A stretch of 64,000 nt of DNA from Nocardioides sp. SYSU D00065 (lineage in GTDB: Bacteria; Actinomycetota; Actinomycetes; Propionibacteriales; Nocardioidaceae), in NCBI RefSeq assembly GCF_017916425.1, contig NZ_JAFMSX010000001.1:248001-312000 (forward strand). The letters run 5' to 3'. The translations under genes were made by a program, and so were the position numbers. Under the pieces are notes generated by a model. The model did no database searches. It was given only the letters and a program-made list of their open reading frames with translations, and was not told where the DNA came from. Numbering within the stretch: the first letter of the stretch is position 1; each line of letters begins with the position of its first letter. This document shows positions 34,427-44,125 of the stretch, piece after piece.

Positions 34427-35604
34427 GCCCGCTGCCTCTCCGTCGTGTCCTGCTGCGTCGTGTCCTGCTGCGTCGTGTCCTGCTGCGTCGTGTCCTGCTG
34501 GACCGTCTCCAGCAGGGCCTTCTTGAATGCTGCCATCTCCTCGGGCGTGCCGATCGACACCCGCAGCCACCCGTCGGGGCCGGTCTCGCGGATCAGCACG
34601 CCGCGGTCGACGAGCCCCTGCCACACCGCGTGCCGGTCGGCGAACCGGCCGAACAGCGCGAAGTTGGCGTCGGAGTCGGCGACCTCGAACCCCTGCTCGC
34701 GCAGCCACGTCACGGTGGCGTCGCGCTCCACCCGCAGGTCGTCGACGCGCCCCAGCAGCTCCGGCGCGTGCCGCAGCGCAGCGAGCGCCGTCGCCTGGGT
34801 GACCGCGGAGAGGTGGTAGGGCAGCCGGACCACGCGGATCGCATCGCAGATCGTCGGGTCGGCGGCGAGGTAGCCCACCCGCGCCCCCGCCAGCGCGAAG
34901 GCCTTGCTCATCGTGCGGGTCACGACCAGGTTGCGGTGCCGCTCGAGCAGGGCCAGGGCGCTCGGCGTGCCGGTGCGGCGGAACTCACCGTACGCCTCGT
35001 CGACCACGACGAGGCCGCCCGGCTCGTACGACGCCGCCGCCTCGCAGAGCATCGTGACCGCCTCGGGAGGCAGCGCCGTACCGGTCGGGTTGTTGGGGCT
35101 CGGCAGCAGCACGACCGCGGGGCGGAGCTCCTCGACGAGGCGCCGAGCCGCGTCGAGGTCGAGCGAGAAGTCCTCGGCCCGGTGCCCGGCGTGCCACTCG
35201 GTCAGGGTGTCGCGGGCGTACTCCGGGTACATCGAGTACGTCGGCGCGAACGACAGGGCCACCCGGCCGGGACCGCCGAACGCCTGCAGCAGGTGCAGCA
35301 TGATCTCGTTGGACCCGTTGGCAGCCCACACCATCTCGGGCGTGATGCCGGAGCCGCCGGAGGAGTTGAGGTACGCCGCCAGCGCGGCGCGCAGCTCGAC
35401 GAACTCGCGGTCGGGGTAGCGGTTGAGCCCGGCCGCGGCCTCGCCCACCGCTTGCGCGATGTCGGCCGCGGCCTCGGGCGAGGGACCGTAGGGGTTCTCG
35501 TTGACGTTGAGCTGCACCGGCGCCTGCGCGCGCGAGAGCTGCGGCGCGCCATAGGGCTCGATTCCCCGCAGCTCCTCGCGCAGGGGTGGGAACGCCCCGC
35601 TCAT
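34423..35604 (-). CDS. hisC: Histidinol-phosphate aminotransferase with repetitive C-terminal tail
   Basis: 393-aa PLP-dependent class I/II aminotransferase. Family motifs: [44 protein letters not shown] and the PLP Lys in [18 protein letters not shown]. The fold ends near FKKALLETV; after that comes a hydrophilic tail of four QQDTT repeats encoded by a perfect 4 x 15-bp tandem repeat, not part of the family. ATG 35604 overlaps the hisD stop (ATGA). The tail is probably disordered and should not affect activity. Confidence 0.95.
   Translation of the reverse strand: MSGAFPPLREELRGIEPYGAPQLSRAQAPVQLNVNENPYGPSPEAAADIAQAVGEAAAGLNRYPDREFVELRAALAAYLNSSGGSGITPEMVWAANGSNEIMLHLLQAFGGPGRVALSFAPTYSMYPEYARDTLTEWHAGHRAEDFSLDLDAARRLVEELRPAVVLLPSPNNPTGTALPPEAVTMLCEAAASYEPGGLVVVDEAYGEFRRTGTPSALALLERHRNLVVTRTMSKAFALAGARVGYLAADPTICDAIRVVRLPYHLSAVTQATALAALRHAPELLGRVDDLRVERDATVTWLREQGFEVADSDANFALFGRFADRHAVWQGLVDRGVLIRETGPDGWLRVSIGTPEEMAAFKKALLETVQQDTTQQDTTQQDTTQQDTTERQRA
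34441..34500 (-). repeat. Perfect 4 x 15-bp tandem repeat in the hisC 3' end
   Basis: Plus-strand unit CGTCGTGTCCTGCTG occurs four times with no mismatch (34441-34455, 34456-34470, 34471-34485, 34486-34500), encoding (QQDTT)4 on the minus strand. A multiple of 3, so slippage keeps hisC in frame. It ends 15 nt before the hisB start. Confidence 0.97.
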
Positions 35605-36908
35605 CGCTCGAACCGGACCGCGACGGCCTGCCCGTGACCGGGCAGGTCCTCGGCCTCGGCGAGCGTCACGACGTGCTCGGCTACCTCGGCCAGGGCGGCA
35701 CGCGAGTAGTCGACGACGTGCACCGACTTCGTGAACGCCCGCACCGAGAGCCCGCTGCTGTGGCACGCGCAACCGGCGGTGGGCAGCACGTGGTTGGACC
35801 CCGCGCAGTAGTCGCCGAGCGAGACCGGGGCCCACGGGCCGATGAAGACGGCCCCCGCGTTGCGCACGCGTGCCGCGTGCGCCGCGGCGTCCCGGGTCTG
35901 GATCTCCAGGTGCTCGGCGGCGTAGGCGTCGACCACCTCGAGCCCCTGGTCCATGTCGTCGACCAGCACGAGGGCGGACTGCCGGCCACCCAGCGCCGTG
36001 CTGATCCGCTCGCTGTGGCGGGTGGCGGGGACCTGCTTGTCGAGCTCGACCTCGACCGCGTCGGCGAGCTCGACCGAGTCGGTCACCAGGACCGCGGCCG
36101 CCATCGGGTCGTGCTCGGCCTGGCTGACCATGTCGGCGGCCACGAAGGCCGCCTCGGCGCTGTCGTCGGCGAGGATCGCGATCTCGGTCGGCCCCGCCTC
36201 CGAGTCGATGCCGACCACCCCGCGCAGGAGGCGCTTGGCCGCCGCGACGTAGATGTTGCCGGGCCCGGTGACCAGGTCGACGCGTCGGCACGGGCCGGCG
36301 CCGTGGGCGAACATCGCGATCGCCTGGGCCCCGCCGACCGCGTAGACCTCGTCGACGCCCAGCAGGGCACACGCCGCGAGGATGGTCGGTTCGGGCAGCC
36401 CGCCACGGTCCTTCTGCGGCGGGCTCGCGAGCGCGATCGAGCGCACGCCGGCCACCTGGGCGGGCACGACGTTCATGACGACGCTGCTGACCAGCGGCGC
36501 CAGGCCGCCGGGGACGTAGAGGCCGACCCGGTCGATCGGGACCTTGCGGTGGGTCACGGTGGCGCCGTCGCCGAGGCTGGTCGTCACGTCGTGCTCGAGC
36601 TCGGCCTCACACGTCGCGCGCAGCCGGCGGATCGACTCCTCGAGCCCGGCCCGCACGGCCGGGTCGAGGTCGGCGAGCGCCGCCTCGAGCGCCTCACGCG
36701 GCACCGCGATCTCGTCGGGCGCCACGCCGTCGAATCGCTCCGAGAGCTCGGCGATGGCCTCGACACCGCGGGCCCGGACCGCGTCGATGATCGGCTGGAC
36801 CTGATGCGTCGCGGCCTCGACGTCGAACTCGGCGCGAGGCACGCTCGCGCGGTAGTCGACGGACGCCGGGTCGGCGCCCCTCAGGTCGATGCGACGGATC
36901 ACGGACAT
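35601..36908 (-). CDS. hisD: Histidinol dehydrogenase
   Basis: 435-aa NAD- and zinc-dependent enzyme oxidising histidinol to histidine in two steps. Motifs: [78 protein letters not shown], Zn-ligand region [10 protein letters not shown] and [16 protein letters not shown]. First gene of hisD-C-B-H. TAGACT lies 6 nt before the ATG, predicting a leaderless mRNA. Divergent from the LON-domain gene 76 nt away. Confidence 0.96.
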   Translation of the reverse strand: MSVIRRIDLRGADPASVDYRASVPRAEFDVEAATHQVQPIIDAVRARGVEAIAELSERFDGVAPDEIAVPREALEAALADLDPAVRAGLEESIRRLRATCEAELEHDVTTSLGDGATVTHRKVPIDRVGLYVPGGLAPLVSSVVMNVVPAQVAGVRSIALASPPQKDRGGLPEPTILAACALLGVDEVYAVGGAQAIAMFAHGAGPCRRVDLVTGPGNIYVAAAKRLLRGVVGIDSEAGPTEIAILADDSAEAAFVAADMVSQAEHDPMAAAVLVTDSVELADAVEVELDKQVPATRHSERISTALGGRQSALVLVDDMDQGLEVVDAYAAEHLEIQTRDAAAHAARVRNAGAVFIGPWAPVSLGDYCAGSNHVLPTAGCACHSSGLSVRAFTKSVHVVDYSRAALAEVAEHVVTLAEAEDLPGHGQAVAVRFER

Positions 36909-36914
36909 GCCTGA

Positions 36915-36920
36915 AGTCTA
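36915..36920 (-). promoter_or_regulatory. -10 element for a leaderless hisD transcript
   Basis: TAGACT on the minus strand, then TCAGGC and the hisD ATG at 36908. Confidence 0.5.
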
Positions 36921-36972
36921 GGTTCCTCGGCGATTCGTCCTCCGCTCGCCCGCTCAGCGTGGACACCGCGGA

Positions 36973-36978
36973 TAGGTT
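36973..36978 (+). promoter_or_regulatory. -10 element for a leaderless LON-domain transcript
   Basis: TAGGTT, then GGTGCC and the GTG start at 36985. Confidence 0.5.
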
Positions 36979-36984
36979 GGTGCC

Positions 36985-37650
36985 GTGAGCGAGCCACTGC
37001 CGATGTTCCCGCTGAACACCGTGGTGTTCCCGGGGATGAGCGTGCCGCTCCACGTCTTCGAGGATCGCTACCGGATGCTCGTGCGGCACCTGCTCACCGT
37101 CGAGGACCCGGCCGCCCGGGTGTTCGGCACGGTCGCGATCCGCGAGGGCTACGAGGTCGGCGACCACGGCGCCCAGTCGGTCTACCGCGTCGGGTGCGTC
37201 CTGCAGCTCACCGAGGTCGACCGGCGCGAGGACGGCACCTTCGACATCGTCGCGGTGGCCCGCGAGCGGCTGGTGCTCGAGGAGATGAAGCGCGGCGAGG
37301 AGTTCCCGCAGGGACTCGCCGAGGTGCTGGTCGAGCCGGAGGTCGACGTGCCAGCGGAGGTGCTCGACCGTGCCCGCGCGACCTTCACCGCGTTCCGCGC
37401 GGCGATGACCGAGCTGCAGGGCGACCCGTTCAGCGGCTCGCTGCCGCGCGACCCCGACTACCTCGCCTGGACGCTGTCCGCCCTCGCGCCGCTGCCCATG
37501 GCCGAGCGCCAGTCGCTGCTCGAGGCGAGCGACGCCGCCGAGCGGCTCGTCCTGGTCACCCGACTCCTCACCGAGGAGCTGCGGGCCATCAACGTGATCC
37601 CGTCGTTGCCCGCCACCCAGGTGGCCCGCACGGCGTGGTCGCCCAACTGA
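36985..37650 (+). CDS. LON N-terminal (substrate-binding) domain protein
   Basis: 221 aa equivalent to the N-terminal domain of Lon protease alone: PMFPLNTVVFPGMSVPLHVFEDRYRMLVRHLL at the start, VGCVLQLTEVDRREDGTFDIVAVARERL in the middle and a helical second half. There is no AAA+ or protease domain, so it is not a peptidase; the family is thought to bind unfolded or specific protein ligands. GTG start supported by a -10 six nt upstream. The ybaK-type gene follows 10 nt later on the same strand. Confidence 0.92.
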   Translation: MSEPLPMFPLNTVVFPGMSVPLHVFEDRYRMLVRHLLTVEDPAARVFGTVAIREGYEVGDHGAQSVYRVGCVLQLTEVDRREDGTFDIVAVARERLVLEEMKRGEEFPQGLAEVLVEPEVDVPAEVLDRARATFTAFRAAMTELQGDPFSGSLPRDPDYLAWTLSALAPLPMAERQSLLEASDAAERLVLVTRLLTEELRAINVIPSLPATQVARTAWSPN

Positions 37651-37660
37651 GGCACCCGTC

Positions 37661-38158
37661 GTGGCGAAGCGGACGCGCACGAGCGGTGGTACGCCGGCGA
37701 CGGTCGCCCTGACCGCGGCCGGGATCGCGTTCGAGGTGCGCCCCTACGAGCACGACCCGCGCGCCACGTCGTACGGCATGGAGGCGGCCGAGGCCCTCGG
37801 CGCGGATCCGGCTCGGGTGTTCAAGACGCTGCTGGCCTCCCTCGACGGGAGGCTGGTGGTCGGCATCGTCCCGGTGTCGGGACAGCTCGACCTCAAGGCA
37901 CTGGCCCGGGCCCTGGGCGGGAGCAAGGCCGTGATGGCCGACGTCGCCGCGGCCGAGCGGGCCACCGGCTACGTCGCCGGCGGCATCTCGCCGGTCGGGC
38001 AGAAGCGTGCCCATCCGACCGTGCTCGACGACTCCGCGCTCGAGCACGAGACGATCCTGGTCTCGGGCGGGCGGCGCGGCTTCGACGTCGAGCTCGCTCC
38101 CCGCGACCTGGTGGCGGTCACCGCAGCGGTGACCGCCACCATCGCGCGTCGCGACTGA
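37661..38158 (+). CDS. ybaK: Cys-tRNA(Pro)/aminoacyl-tRNA deacylase (YbaK family)
   Basis: 165-aa trans-editing deacylase that clears Cys from mischarged tRNA-Pro. Family residues: YEHDPRATSYGMEAAEALG, VFKTLLASLDG, the conserved Lys in LDLKALARALGGSKAVMAD, and GYVAGGISPVGQKRAHPTVLDDSAL. The GTG at 37661 has GAGG about 9 nt upstream. Likely co-transcribed with the LON-domain gene; convergent with the DUF3352 gene. Confidence 0.94.
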   Translation: MAKRTRTSGGTPATVALTAAGIAFEVRPYEHDPRATSYGMEAAEALGADPARVFKTLLASLDGRLVVGIVPVSGQLDLKALARALGGSKAVMADVAAAERATGYVAGGISPVGQKRAHPTVLDDSALEHETILVSGGRRGFDVELAPRDLVAVTAAVTATIARRD

Positions 38159-38168
38159 GCGGTCGGTC

Positions 38169-39809
38169 TCAGTCCGTGGTGACCTTGAACAGACCGTGGA
38201 CGACGTCGCCCTCGATCCAGCCGCTGACCCCCAGCGCCGAGAGCGGCGCGAGGTTCTCGCTGACCTCGGGCATGTCCTGGGTGAGCCGGACCAGCCAGTC
38301 CTCGTCGGCGTCGAAGTCGACGAACAGGGCGGCCTGCGCGTCATCCTGCTCGACGACCTCCTCGAAGGCCTCCGTGGTGCCCAGCGACCCGCCCGACTCG
38401 AGCTTGCTGCGGTAGTCGTCCTGGAGCGCCAGCACGGCGTAGCCGTCGCCCTCGGTCACCTCGAGGTACTCCGCCGCCTCGGGGCCGGCCAGGGCGCTGA
38501 TCTTGTCGAGCACGTCCTGGATCTCTGCGGCGTCGCCCTTGATGGTGACGCCGAAGGGCACCTCGCCGGGCCCGCCGTTGGCGATGGCGTCCGGGTCGAT
38601 CCCGGGACCGACCGACATGGTGACGCCCTCACCGAGCAGGGTCTCGACGTCCTCGGGGAAGGCCAGCCCGGTCTCGGCCTCGAGCTGGGCGAGCATCTCG
38701 TCCACGTCGCCGGCCTGGGAGCCCATCGTCTGCTCGACGTAGTCGAGCATCGCCTGCGCCCATCCCTCCTCGAGGGAGAAGCCCAGCGCTGCGACGGTGT
38801 CGTCGGGCAGGTCGGCGGCCATCGTGATGCCGGCGTCGCCGTCGACGTACTTGGTCACGTCGGGCTGGTAGTTGCTCATGGCGTACTCGACCTCGACCGC
38901 GCCGTCGTCGAAGCGGACGGTGGCGGCCATGCCGTCGAAGTCGTCGATCATCTGCTGGAGCTCCTCGGGGACCTCCTGCTCCGACATCGCCGACGGGTCC
39001 TCGCTCGTGTAGTCCTCGGGAGTGGGCACATCCCCGAGCATGGAGCCGAAGCCGGCGGCGTCGTCGAGGTACTGGGCGGCGGCCTTGGCGACGTAGAGCG
39101 ACATGAAGCCGTCGTCGCCGGCCTCGCCGGTCCACTGCTCGAACGAGGCGTCGCCGGCGAGGGTGCCGCCGTCAGCCGCGTCGACGACCTGCTCGGCGAT
39201 CTCCTCCGTCTCGGCCATCACCATCCAGTCGCCGTCGACGACCCAGCCCCCGGTGCTGCCCTCGGTGCCCTCGGAGCCGCCGCCGCAGGTCTCGACCAGC
39301 GTGCGCATGCCCTCGTCGGCGGCGTCGGCGTCGCTCACCTGCACGACGCCGACCGCTGCCGGCTCCTCCTCGCCCAGGTCCACCGCGGCCATGGCGGCGC
39401 GCGAGCCGAGCCACGGCTCGACGTCCTGGGCGTAGTCGAGGCCCTCGCACTCACCCGAGCTGGCGATCTCCTCGAAGAGGCGCTCGCGAAGGTCGTCGTC
39501 GGTCTCGAGGTCGACGTTGTCGGTGAACCCGGGGAACTTCCGCAGCGTCTTGATGGCCTCGATCTTCTGACCACCGCTGGGGTCGATGTCGATGCTGACG
39601 TAGCCGATCGTGGAGTCCGGCAGCGCCTCGGCCGGCTGCGCGCCGGTGGCGAAGAAGCTCGTCGCCGCCCAGGCACCGCCGGCGACGACGGCGCCTCCCG
39701 CGACGAGCGCACCGAGCGCGATGAGGCGCTTGCGGTTGTCGTTGTCAGGCGCGGTCTCGACCGGGCCCGACGCGTCCAGGTACTCCGGGCCGCCCGGTGT
39801 CATGCTCAT
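38169..39809 (-). CDS. DUF3352 membrane-anchored protein
   Basis: 546 aa. A short cytoplasmic N-terminus is followed by one membrane helix (LIALGALVAGGAVVAGGAWAATSFF, about residues 29-53) and a large acidic extracytoplasmic part with the DUF3352 pattern (LPDSTIGYVSIDIDPSGGQKIEAIKTLRKFP...). The ectodomain is poor in Cys and very rich in Asp/Glu. Function unknown. ATG 39809 has GGAG/AGGAT upstream; a TAGGCT -10 formed by the stop codon of the upstream membrane gene could start its own mRNA. Confidence 0.86.
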   Translation of the reverse strand: MSMTPGGPEYLDASGPVETAPDNDNRKRLIALGALVAGGAVVAGGAWAATSFFATGAQPAEALPDSTIGYVSIDIDPSGGQKIEAIKTLRKFPGFTDNVDLETDDDLRERLFEEIASSGECEGLDYAQDVEPWLGSRAAMAAVDLGEEEPAAVGVVQVSDADAADEGMRTLVETCGGGSEGTEGSTGGWVVDGDWMVMAETEEIAEQVVDAADGGTLAGDASFEQWTGEAGDDGFMSLYVAKAAAQYLDDAAGFGSMLGDVPTPEDYTSEDPSAMSEQEVPEELQQMIDDFDGMAATVRFDDGAVEVEYAMSNYQPDVTKYVDGDAGITMAADLPDDTVAALGFSLEEGWAQAMLDYVEQTMGSQAGDVDEMLAQLEAETGLAFPEDVETLLGEGVTMSVGPGIDPDAIANGGPGEVPFGVTIKGDAAEIQDVLDKISALAGPEAAEYLEVTEGDGYAVLALQDDYRSKLESGGSLGTTEAFEEVVEQDDAQAALFVDFDADEDWLVRLTQDMPEVSENLAPLSALGVSGWIEGDVVHGLFKVTTD

Positions 39810-39875
39810 GGATCCTGCTCCCCCGTTGCACGGGTCCCGACGGTCGGGACCGGTCAGTCTGTGGTCGCGGTCAGC

Positions 39876-40442
39876 CTACCCACGAGGACGGGCCGCGAAC
39901 CTCCGAGTTATCAACAGATAGCTGATCACCAGTCCCGTCATCGCCCCGGCGGGGAACGCGAGCAGGGCGGTGGAGTGCCAGCCGACCCGCTCCGGGTCGG
40001 GGGCGGTGAGTCCCAGCTCCCCGGAGATCGGCGTGTAGTCCGGCTCACCGGCCGCGAGCGCCTGCGGGTCGCCGGGCCCGAGCGCCCTGCCGACGGCGTA
40101 CATGACGACGGCGGCCACGACGGCGGCGAGCAGTACGGCGACGACCGTGGCGAGCTCGTCGCCCCGCCTGGTGCCCGCGGCGAGCGCCAGGCCCAGGCCC
40201 AGCGGGAAGGCGATGACCACGAACAGGGCGATGCTCGCGAAGGAGACGTCAGGCCCGGCCGGCTCGAGGAACCAACGGCCCTGGTAGGTCAGTCCGGCCG
40301 GCGGCTCCCACAGCCGCTCCCAGAGCACGCCGGCGCCGGCGCCGGCGACGAGGTAGGCGGCGAGGACCACGCCCAGCCGGACGAGCAGCGGCCTGTCGCC
40401 GCGGGCGTGGTCTGCACCGGGCGTCTGCGTCAGCGTGCTCAT
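39876..40442 (-). CDS. Four-helix membrane protein downstream of dnaE1
   Basis: 188 aa from ATG 40442, which overlaps the dnaE1 stop (ATGA). About four hydrophobic segments: LGVVLAAYLVAGAGAGVLW, FASIALFVVIAFPLGLGLALA, LATVVAVLLAAVVAAVVMYAVG and TALLAFPAGAMTGLVISYLLI. A soluble loop with PDYTPISGELGLTAPDPERVG precedes the last helix. The layout recalls small actinobacterial DUF2567-type proteins, but I cannot confirm the family. Coupling to dnaE1 may be positional only. Confidence 0.75.
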   Translation of the reverse strand: MSTLTQTPGADHARGDRPLLVRLGVVLAAYLVAGAGAGVLWERLWEPPAGLTYQGRWFLEPAGPDVSFASIALFVVIAFPLGLGLALAAGTRRGDELATVVAVLLAAVVAAVVMYAVGRALGPGDPQALAAGEPDYTPISGELGLTAPDPERVGWHSTALLAFPAGAMTGLVISYLLITRRFAARPRG

Positions 40443-43400
40443 CCGGCCAGGCACCCGGGACCGAGCAGCTGCTTGAGGTCGGCGAACAGGGCGGGGCTCG
40501 GGCTCACCCGGAGGTTGTCGTCGAGGCGCAGCACCTTCGTCGAGCTGCGGGTCAGCAGCCGCAGCTGGACCTCGGTCATGCCGGGGTGGGTGCCCAGCAC
40601 GTCGCGCAACTGTGCCACCACGGGCGGCGTGCAGCGCGTCGACGGGAGACTGATGACGACCGGGCCCGTCGGTCCCTGGGTGAGGTCGGGCGCGGTGACC
40701 TCCTGCGCCCGCAGCTCGGGCTGGTCCTTGTCACGCGAGAGCTGGCCCTTGATCCGCACGATCTGGTCCTCGACCAACAGCGTCGAGGCGAGCGTGTAGG
40801 AGCTGGGGAACAGCAGCACGTCGATCGCGCCGTCGAGGTCCTCGAGCGTGATCGTGGCCCACGGGTCGCCCCGCTTGGTGATCTTGCGCTGCACCGAGGT
40901 GATGAGCCCGCTCACGGTGAGGGTGGAACCGTGGGCCCGCTCCTCGTCGAGCATCAGCTGGCCGATGGTGCAGTCGGTCCCCTGGGACAGCACGTGCTCG
41001 AGGCCGAGCAGCGGATGGTCGGAGACGTAGAGTCCGAGCATCTCGCGCTCGTGGCCGAGCAGGGTGAGCTTGTCCCAGTCGTCGATGTCGGGGATGCTCA
41101 CGCTCACGCCGAAGCCGGCGTCGTCGTCGCCGAGACCGCCGAACAGCGAGTCCTGACCGATCGCCTCGTTCTTCTTGAGGTCGACGAACTGGTCGACGGC
41201 GGTCTCGTGCACCGCGACGAGGGCGCGCCGCTTGTGCTTCATGTCGTCGAAGGCGCCGGCCTTGATCAGCGACTCCACCACGCGCTTGTTGCACACCAGC
41301 GCCGGGACCTTCTCCATGAAGTCGTTGAAGTCGGCGTAGCGCCCCTTCTCCTCCCGGGCCGCGACGATGCCGTCGACGACGTTGCTGCCGACGTTGCGCA
41401 CGGCGGTGAGGCCGAAGCGGATGTCGTTGCCCACGGGGGTGAAGTCGGCGTGGGACTCGTTGACGTCGGGCGGCAGCACCTGGATCTTCATGCGGCGACA
41501 CTCGTTGAGGTAGATCGCCATCTTGTCCTTGTCGTCCTTCACCGACGTCAGGAGCGCGGCCATGTACTCGGTGGGGTAGTTGGCCTTGAGGTAGGCCGTC
41601 CAGTAGGTGATGACGCCGTAGGCGGCCGAGTGCGACTTGTTGAAGGCGTAGTCGGAGAAGGGCAGCAGGATCTGCCAGAGCGTGTCGATGGCCTGCTGCG
41701 GGAAGCCGCGCTCGAGCATGCCGGACTGGAAGCCGGCGTACTGCTTGTCGAGCTCCTCCTTCTTCTTCTTGCCCATCGCGCGGCGCAGGTTGTCGGCGGC
41801 ACCCAGGGTGAAGCCGGCCAGCACCTGGGCGATGGCCATCACTTGCTCCTGGTAGACGATGAGGCCGTAGGTCTCCCCCAGCACCGGCTCGAGGGCCTCG
41901 GCGAGCGCCGGGTGGATCGGCTCGATCGGCTCGCGGCCGTTCTTGCGGCGGGCGTACTTGTTGTGGGAGTCGGCGCCCATGGGGCCCGGGCGGTAGAGCG
42001 CACTGACGGCGGTGATGTCCGCGAACTGGTCGGGCTGCATCGAGCGCAGCAGCGCACGCATGCCCGAGCCGTCGAGCTGGAAGACGCCGAGCGTGTCGCC
42101 GCGCCCCATCAGCTCGTAGGTGGGGCGGTCGTCGAACGGCAGCTCCTCCAGGACGACGGTCTCGTCCCGGTTGACCTTGATGTTGGCCAGCGCGTCCTCC
42201 AGGATGCGCAGGTTGGACAGGCCGAGGAAGTCCATCTTGACGAGCCCGAGCGACTCGCACATCGGGTAGTCGAACTGCGTGATGACGGCGCCGTCCTGGG
42301 GGCGCGCCATGATCGGGACGATGTCGATCAGCGGCTCGCTGGACATGATCACGCCGGCGGCGTGGACGCCCCAGTTGCGGATCTGGCCCTCGAGGCCGAG
42401 GGCCGTCTCGTAGATCGTGCGGACGTCGGCGTCCTGCTCGTGCAGCGCGCGGAACTCGCCGCCGTCGTTGTAGCGCTTGTGCTGGGGGTTGAAGATCTCC
42501 TTGAGCGGGACGCCCTTGCCCATCACGTCGGCCGGCAGCGCCTTCGTGATCCGGTCGGAGATCGCGAAGCCGTGATCGAGCACGCGCGCGGCGTCCTTGA
42601 TCGCGGCCTTGGCCTTGAGCCGCCCGAACGTCGCGATCTGGGCGACGCGCTCGGCGCCGTACTTCTGGCTGACGTAGGTGATGACCTCGCCGCGGCGGGC
42701 GTCGTCGAAGTCGATGTCGAAGTCGGGCATCGAGGGGCGCTCGGGGTTGAGGAACCGCTCGAAGAACAGCCCGTGCTCCAGCGGGCACAAGTCGGTGATG
42801 CGGAGCGCGTAGGCGGCGATCGAGCCGGCGCCCGAACCGCGGCCGGGGCCGACGCGGATGCCGTTGTCCTTGGCCCAGTTGATGAAGTCGGCGACCACGA
42901 GGTAGTAGCCGCAGTAGCCCTTCTGCGAGATGACCTCGAGCTCCATCTCGACGCGGTCGCGCACCTGCTGGTCGAGCCGCTCGCCGGGATAGCGCGCCTC
43001 GATGCCGCGCCACACCTCCTTGCGGAACCAGGACTCCTCGCTCTCACCCGCGGGCACGTCCGCGCGGGCCATGTAGCCGCCGGTGGACTCGGTGAACTCG
43101 ACCTCGCAGCGCTCGGCGATGGCGAGGGTGTTGTCGCAGGCCTCGGGCATGCCGAAGCGATCGGCCCACAGCTCGCGCATCTCGGCGGCGGACTTGATGT
43201 AGTAGCCGCCGCCGTCGAACTTCAGCCGGTTGGTGTCGGAGAGCCGCTTGCCCGAGGCGACGCAGATCAGGGCGTCGTGCGCCGCGGCGTCCTCGGGGTT
43301 GTTGTAGTGCGAGTCGTTGGTGGCGATCGGCGCGATGCCGAGCTCCCTGCCGAGGCGGAGCAGGTCGTCGCGCACCCGCTTCTCGATGTCGATGCCGTGG

Positions 43401-44008
43401 TCCATGAGCTCGAGGAACACGTTGTCGCGACCGAAGATGTCCTGCAGCTCGCCGGCCTCACGGACCGCTTCGTCGTACTGTCCGAGGCGCAGGCGGGTCT
43501 GGATCGCGCCGCTGGGGCAGCCGGTGCTGACGATGAGGCCCTTGCTGTGCTCGGCGAGGATCTCCTTGTCCATGCGGGGCTTGTAGAAGTAGCCCTCCAG
43601 GCTCGAGCGCGAGGACAGCCGGAACAGGTTGTGCATGCCCTCGGTGCTCTCGGCCCACATGGTCATGTGGGTGTAGGCGCCGCCGCCGGCGACGTCGTTG
43701 CCGCCTTCCTCGGCGAGGTCTCCCTGGCCCCAGCGCACCCGACGGCGCTCACCGCGCGCGGTGCCGGGCGTGAGGTAGGCCTCGATGCCGATGATCGGCT
43801 TGACGCCGTGCTGGCGGGCCTTGCGGTAGAAGTCGTAGGCGCCGTGCAGGTTGCCGTGGTCGGTCATCGCGATGGCCGGCATGCCGAGCTGGCTGGTGCG
43901 CTCGAAGAGACCGTCGAGCAGCGAGGCCCCGTCGAGCATGGAGTACTCGGTGTGGACGTGCAGGTGCACGAAGTTGCCCGCTGAGTTGACTGTGGAGCCG
44001 GCCGACAT
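40439..44008 (-). CDS. dnaE1: DNA polymerase III alpha subunit (replicative DnaE1)
   Basis: 1189-aa C-family replicase: N-terminal PHP domain (HLHVHTEYSMLDGA at about 16; DHGNLHGAYDFYR), catalytic acidic motif MPDFDIDFDDARRGEV (about 420), fingers VYQEQVMAIAQVLAGFTLGAADNLRRAMGKKK (about 720), C-terminal OB fold (LTVSGLITSVQRKITKRGDPWATITLEDLDG, about 1030) and tail. The PHP metal ligands look intact, as in actinobacterial DnaE1 where the PHP domain proofreads. RBS GGAAG about 8 nt before the ATG. Distinguished from the DnaE2 at 12.6 kb by length and the intact C-terminal region. Confidence 0.97.
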   Translation of the reverse strand: MSAGSTVNSAGNFVHLHVHTEYSMLDGASLLDGLFERTSQLGMPAIAMTDHGNLHGAYDFYRKARQHGVKPIIGIEAYLTPGTARGERRRVRWGQGDLAEEGGNDVAGGGAYTHMTMWAESTEGMHNLFRLSSRSSLEGYFYKPRMDKEILAEHSKGLIVSTGCPSGAIQTRLRLGQYDEAVREAGELQDIFGRDNVFLELMDHGIDIEKRVRDDLLRLGRELGIAPIATNDSHYNNPEDAAAHDALICVASGKRLSDTNRLKFDGGGYYIKSAAEMRELWADRFGMPEACDNTLAIAERCEVEFTESTGGYMARADVPAGESEESWFRKEVWRGIEARYPGERLDQQVRDRVEMELEVISQKGYCGYYLVVADFINWAKDNGIRVGPGRGSGAGSIAAYALRITDLCPLEHGLFFERFLNPERPSMPDFDIDFDDARRGEVITYVSQKYGAERVAQIATFGRLKAKAAIKDAARVLDHGFAISDRITKALPADVMGKGVPLKEIFNPQHKRYNDGGEFRALHEQDADVRTIYETALGLEGQIRNWGVHAAGVIMSSEPLIDIVPIMARPQDGAVITQFDYPMCESLGLVKMDFLGLSNLRILEDALANIKVNRDETVVLEELPFDDRPTYELMGRGDTLGVFQLDGSGMRALLRSMQPDQFADITAVSALYRPGPMGADSHNKYARRKNGREPIEPIHPALAEALEPVLGETYGLIVYQEQVMAIAQVLAGFTLGAADNLRRAMGKKKKEELDKQYAGFQSGMLERGFPQQAIDTLWQILLPFSDYAFNKSHSAAYGVITYWTAYLKANYPTEYMAALLTSVKDDKDKMAIYLNECRRMKIQVLPPDVNESHADFTPVGNDIRFGLTAVRNVGSNVVDGIVAAREEKGRYADFNDFMEKVPALVCNKRVVESLIKAGAFDDMKHKRRALVAVHETAVDQFVDLKKNEAIGQDSLFGGLGDDDAGFGVSVSIPDIDDWDKLTLLGHEREMLGLYVSDHPLLGLEHVLSQGTDCTIGQLMLDEERAHGSTLTVSGLITSVQRKITKRGDPWATITLEDLDGAIDVLLFPSSYTLASTLLVEDQIVRIKGQLSRDKDQPELRAQEVTAPDLTQGPTGPVVISLPSTRCTPPVVAQLRDVLGTHPGMTEVQLRLLTRSSTKVLRLDDNLRVSPSPALFADLKQLLGPGCLAG

Positions 44009-44037
44009 GGAGAAGACTTCCGCACCTTTCGGGGGTC

Positions 44038-44125
44038 GCTGACGGGTTCACTCGTGGGGCGTTGCTGACGGGTCAGCAGTGCCGCAGCGGGCACCTGGAA
44101 GGGGAAGGACGTCAGCCTACGTCAG
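44038..44125 (-). promoter_or_regulatory. dnaE1 leader with repeated CTGACG/CGTCAG elements
   Basis: In the 151-nt gap upstream of dnaE1, GCTGACGGGT occurs twice in one orientation (44038-44047, 44064-44073) and ACGTCAG twice in the other (44109-44115, 44119-44125). A -10-like TAGGCT (minus strand, 44119-44114) lies within the last pair. This could be a regulatory cluster; motif-level only. Confidence 0.4.

Noticed and set aside
33990-34560. Apparent GHDAA-type repeat peptide in an alternative frame over hisB/hisC
   Set aside because: It is the 15-bp hisC repeat read in the wrong frame; hisC and hisB both have full family support in their own frames.
40586-43984. 1132-codon open frame antisense to dnaE1
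   Set aside because: Shadow of the strongly biased codons of dnaE1. Composition is Val/Gly/His/Arg-rich with no domain, and dnaE1 on the other strand has full motif support.
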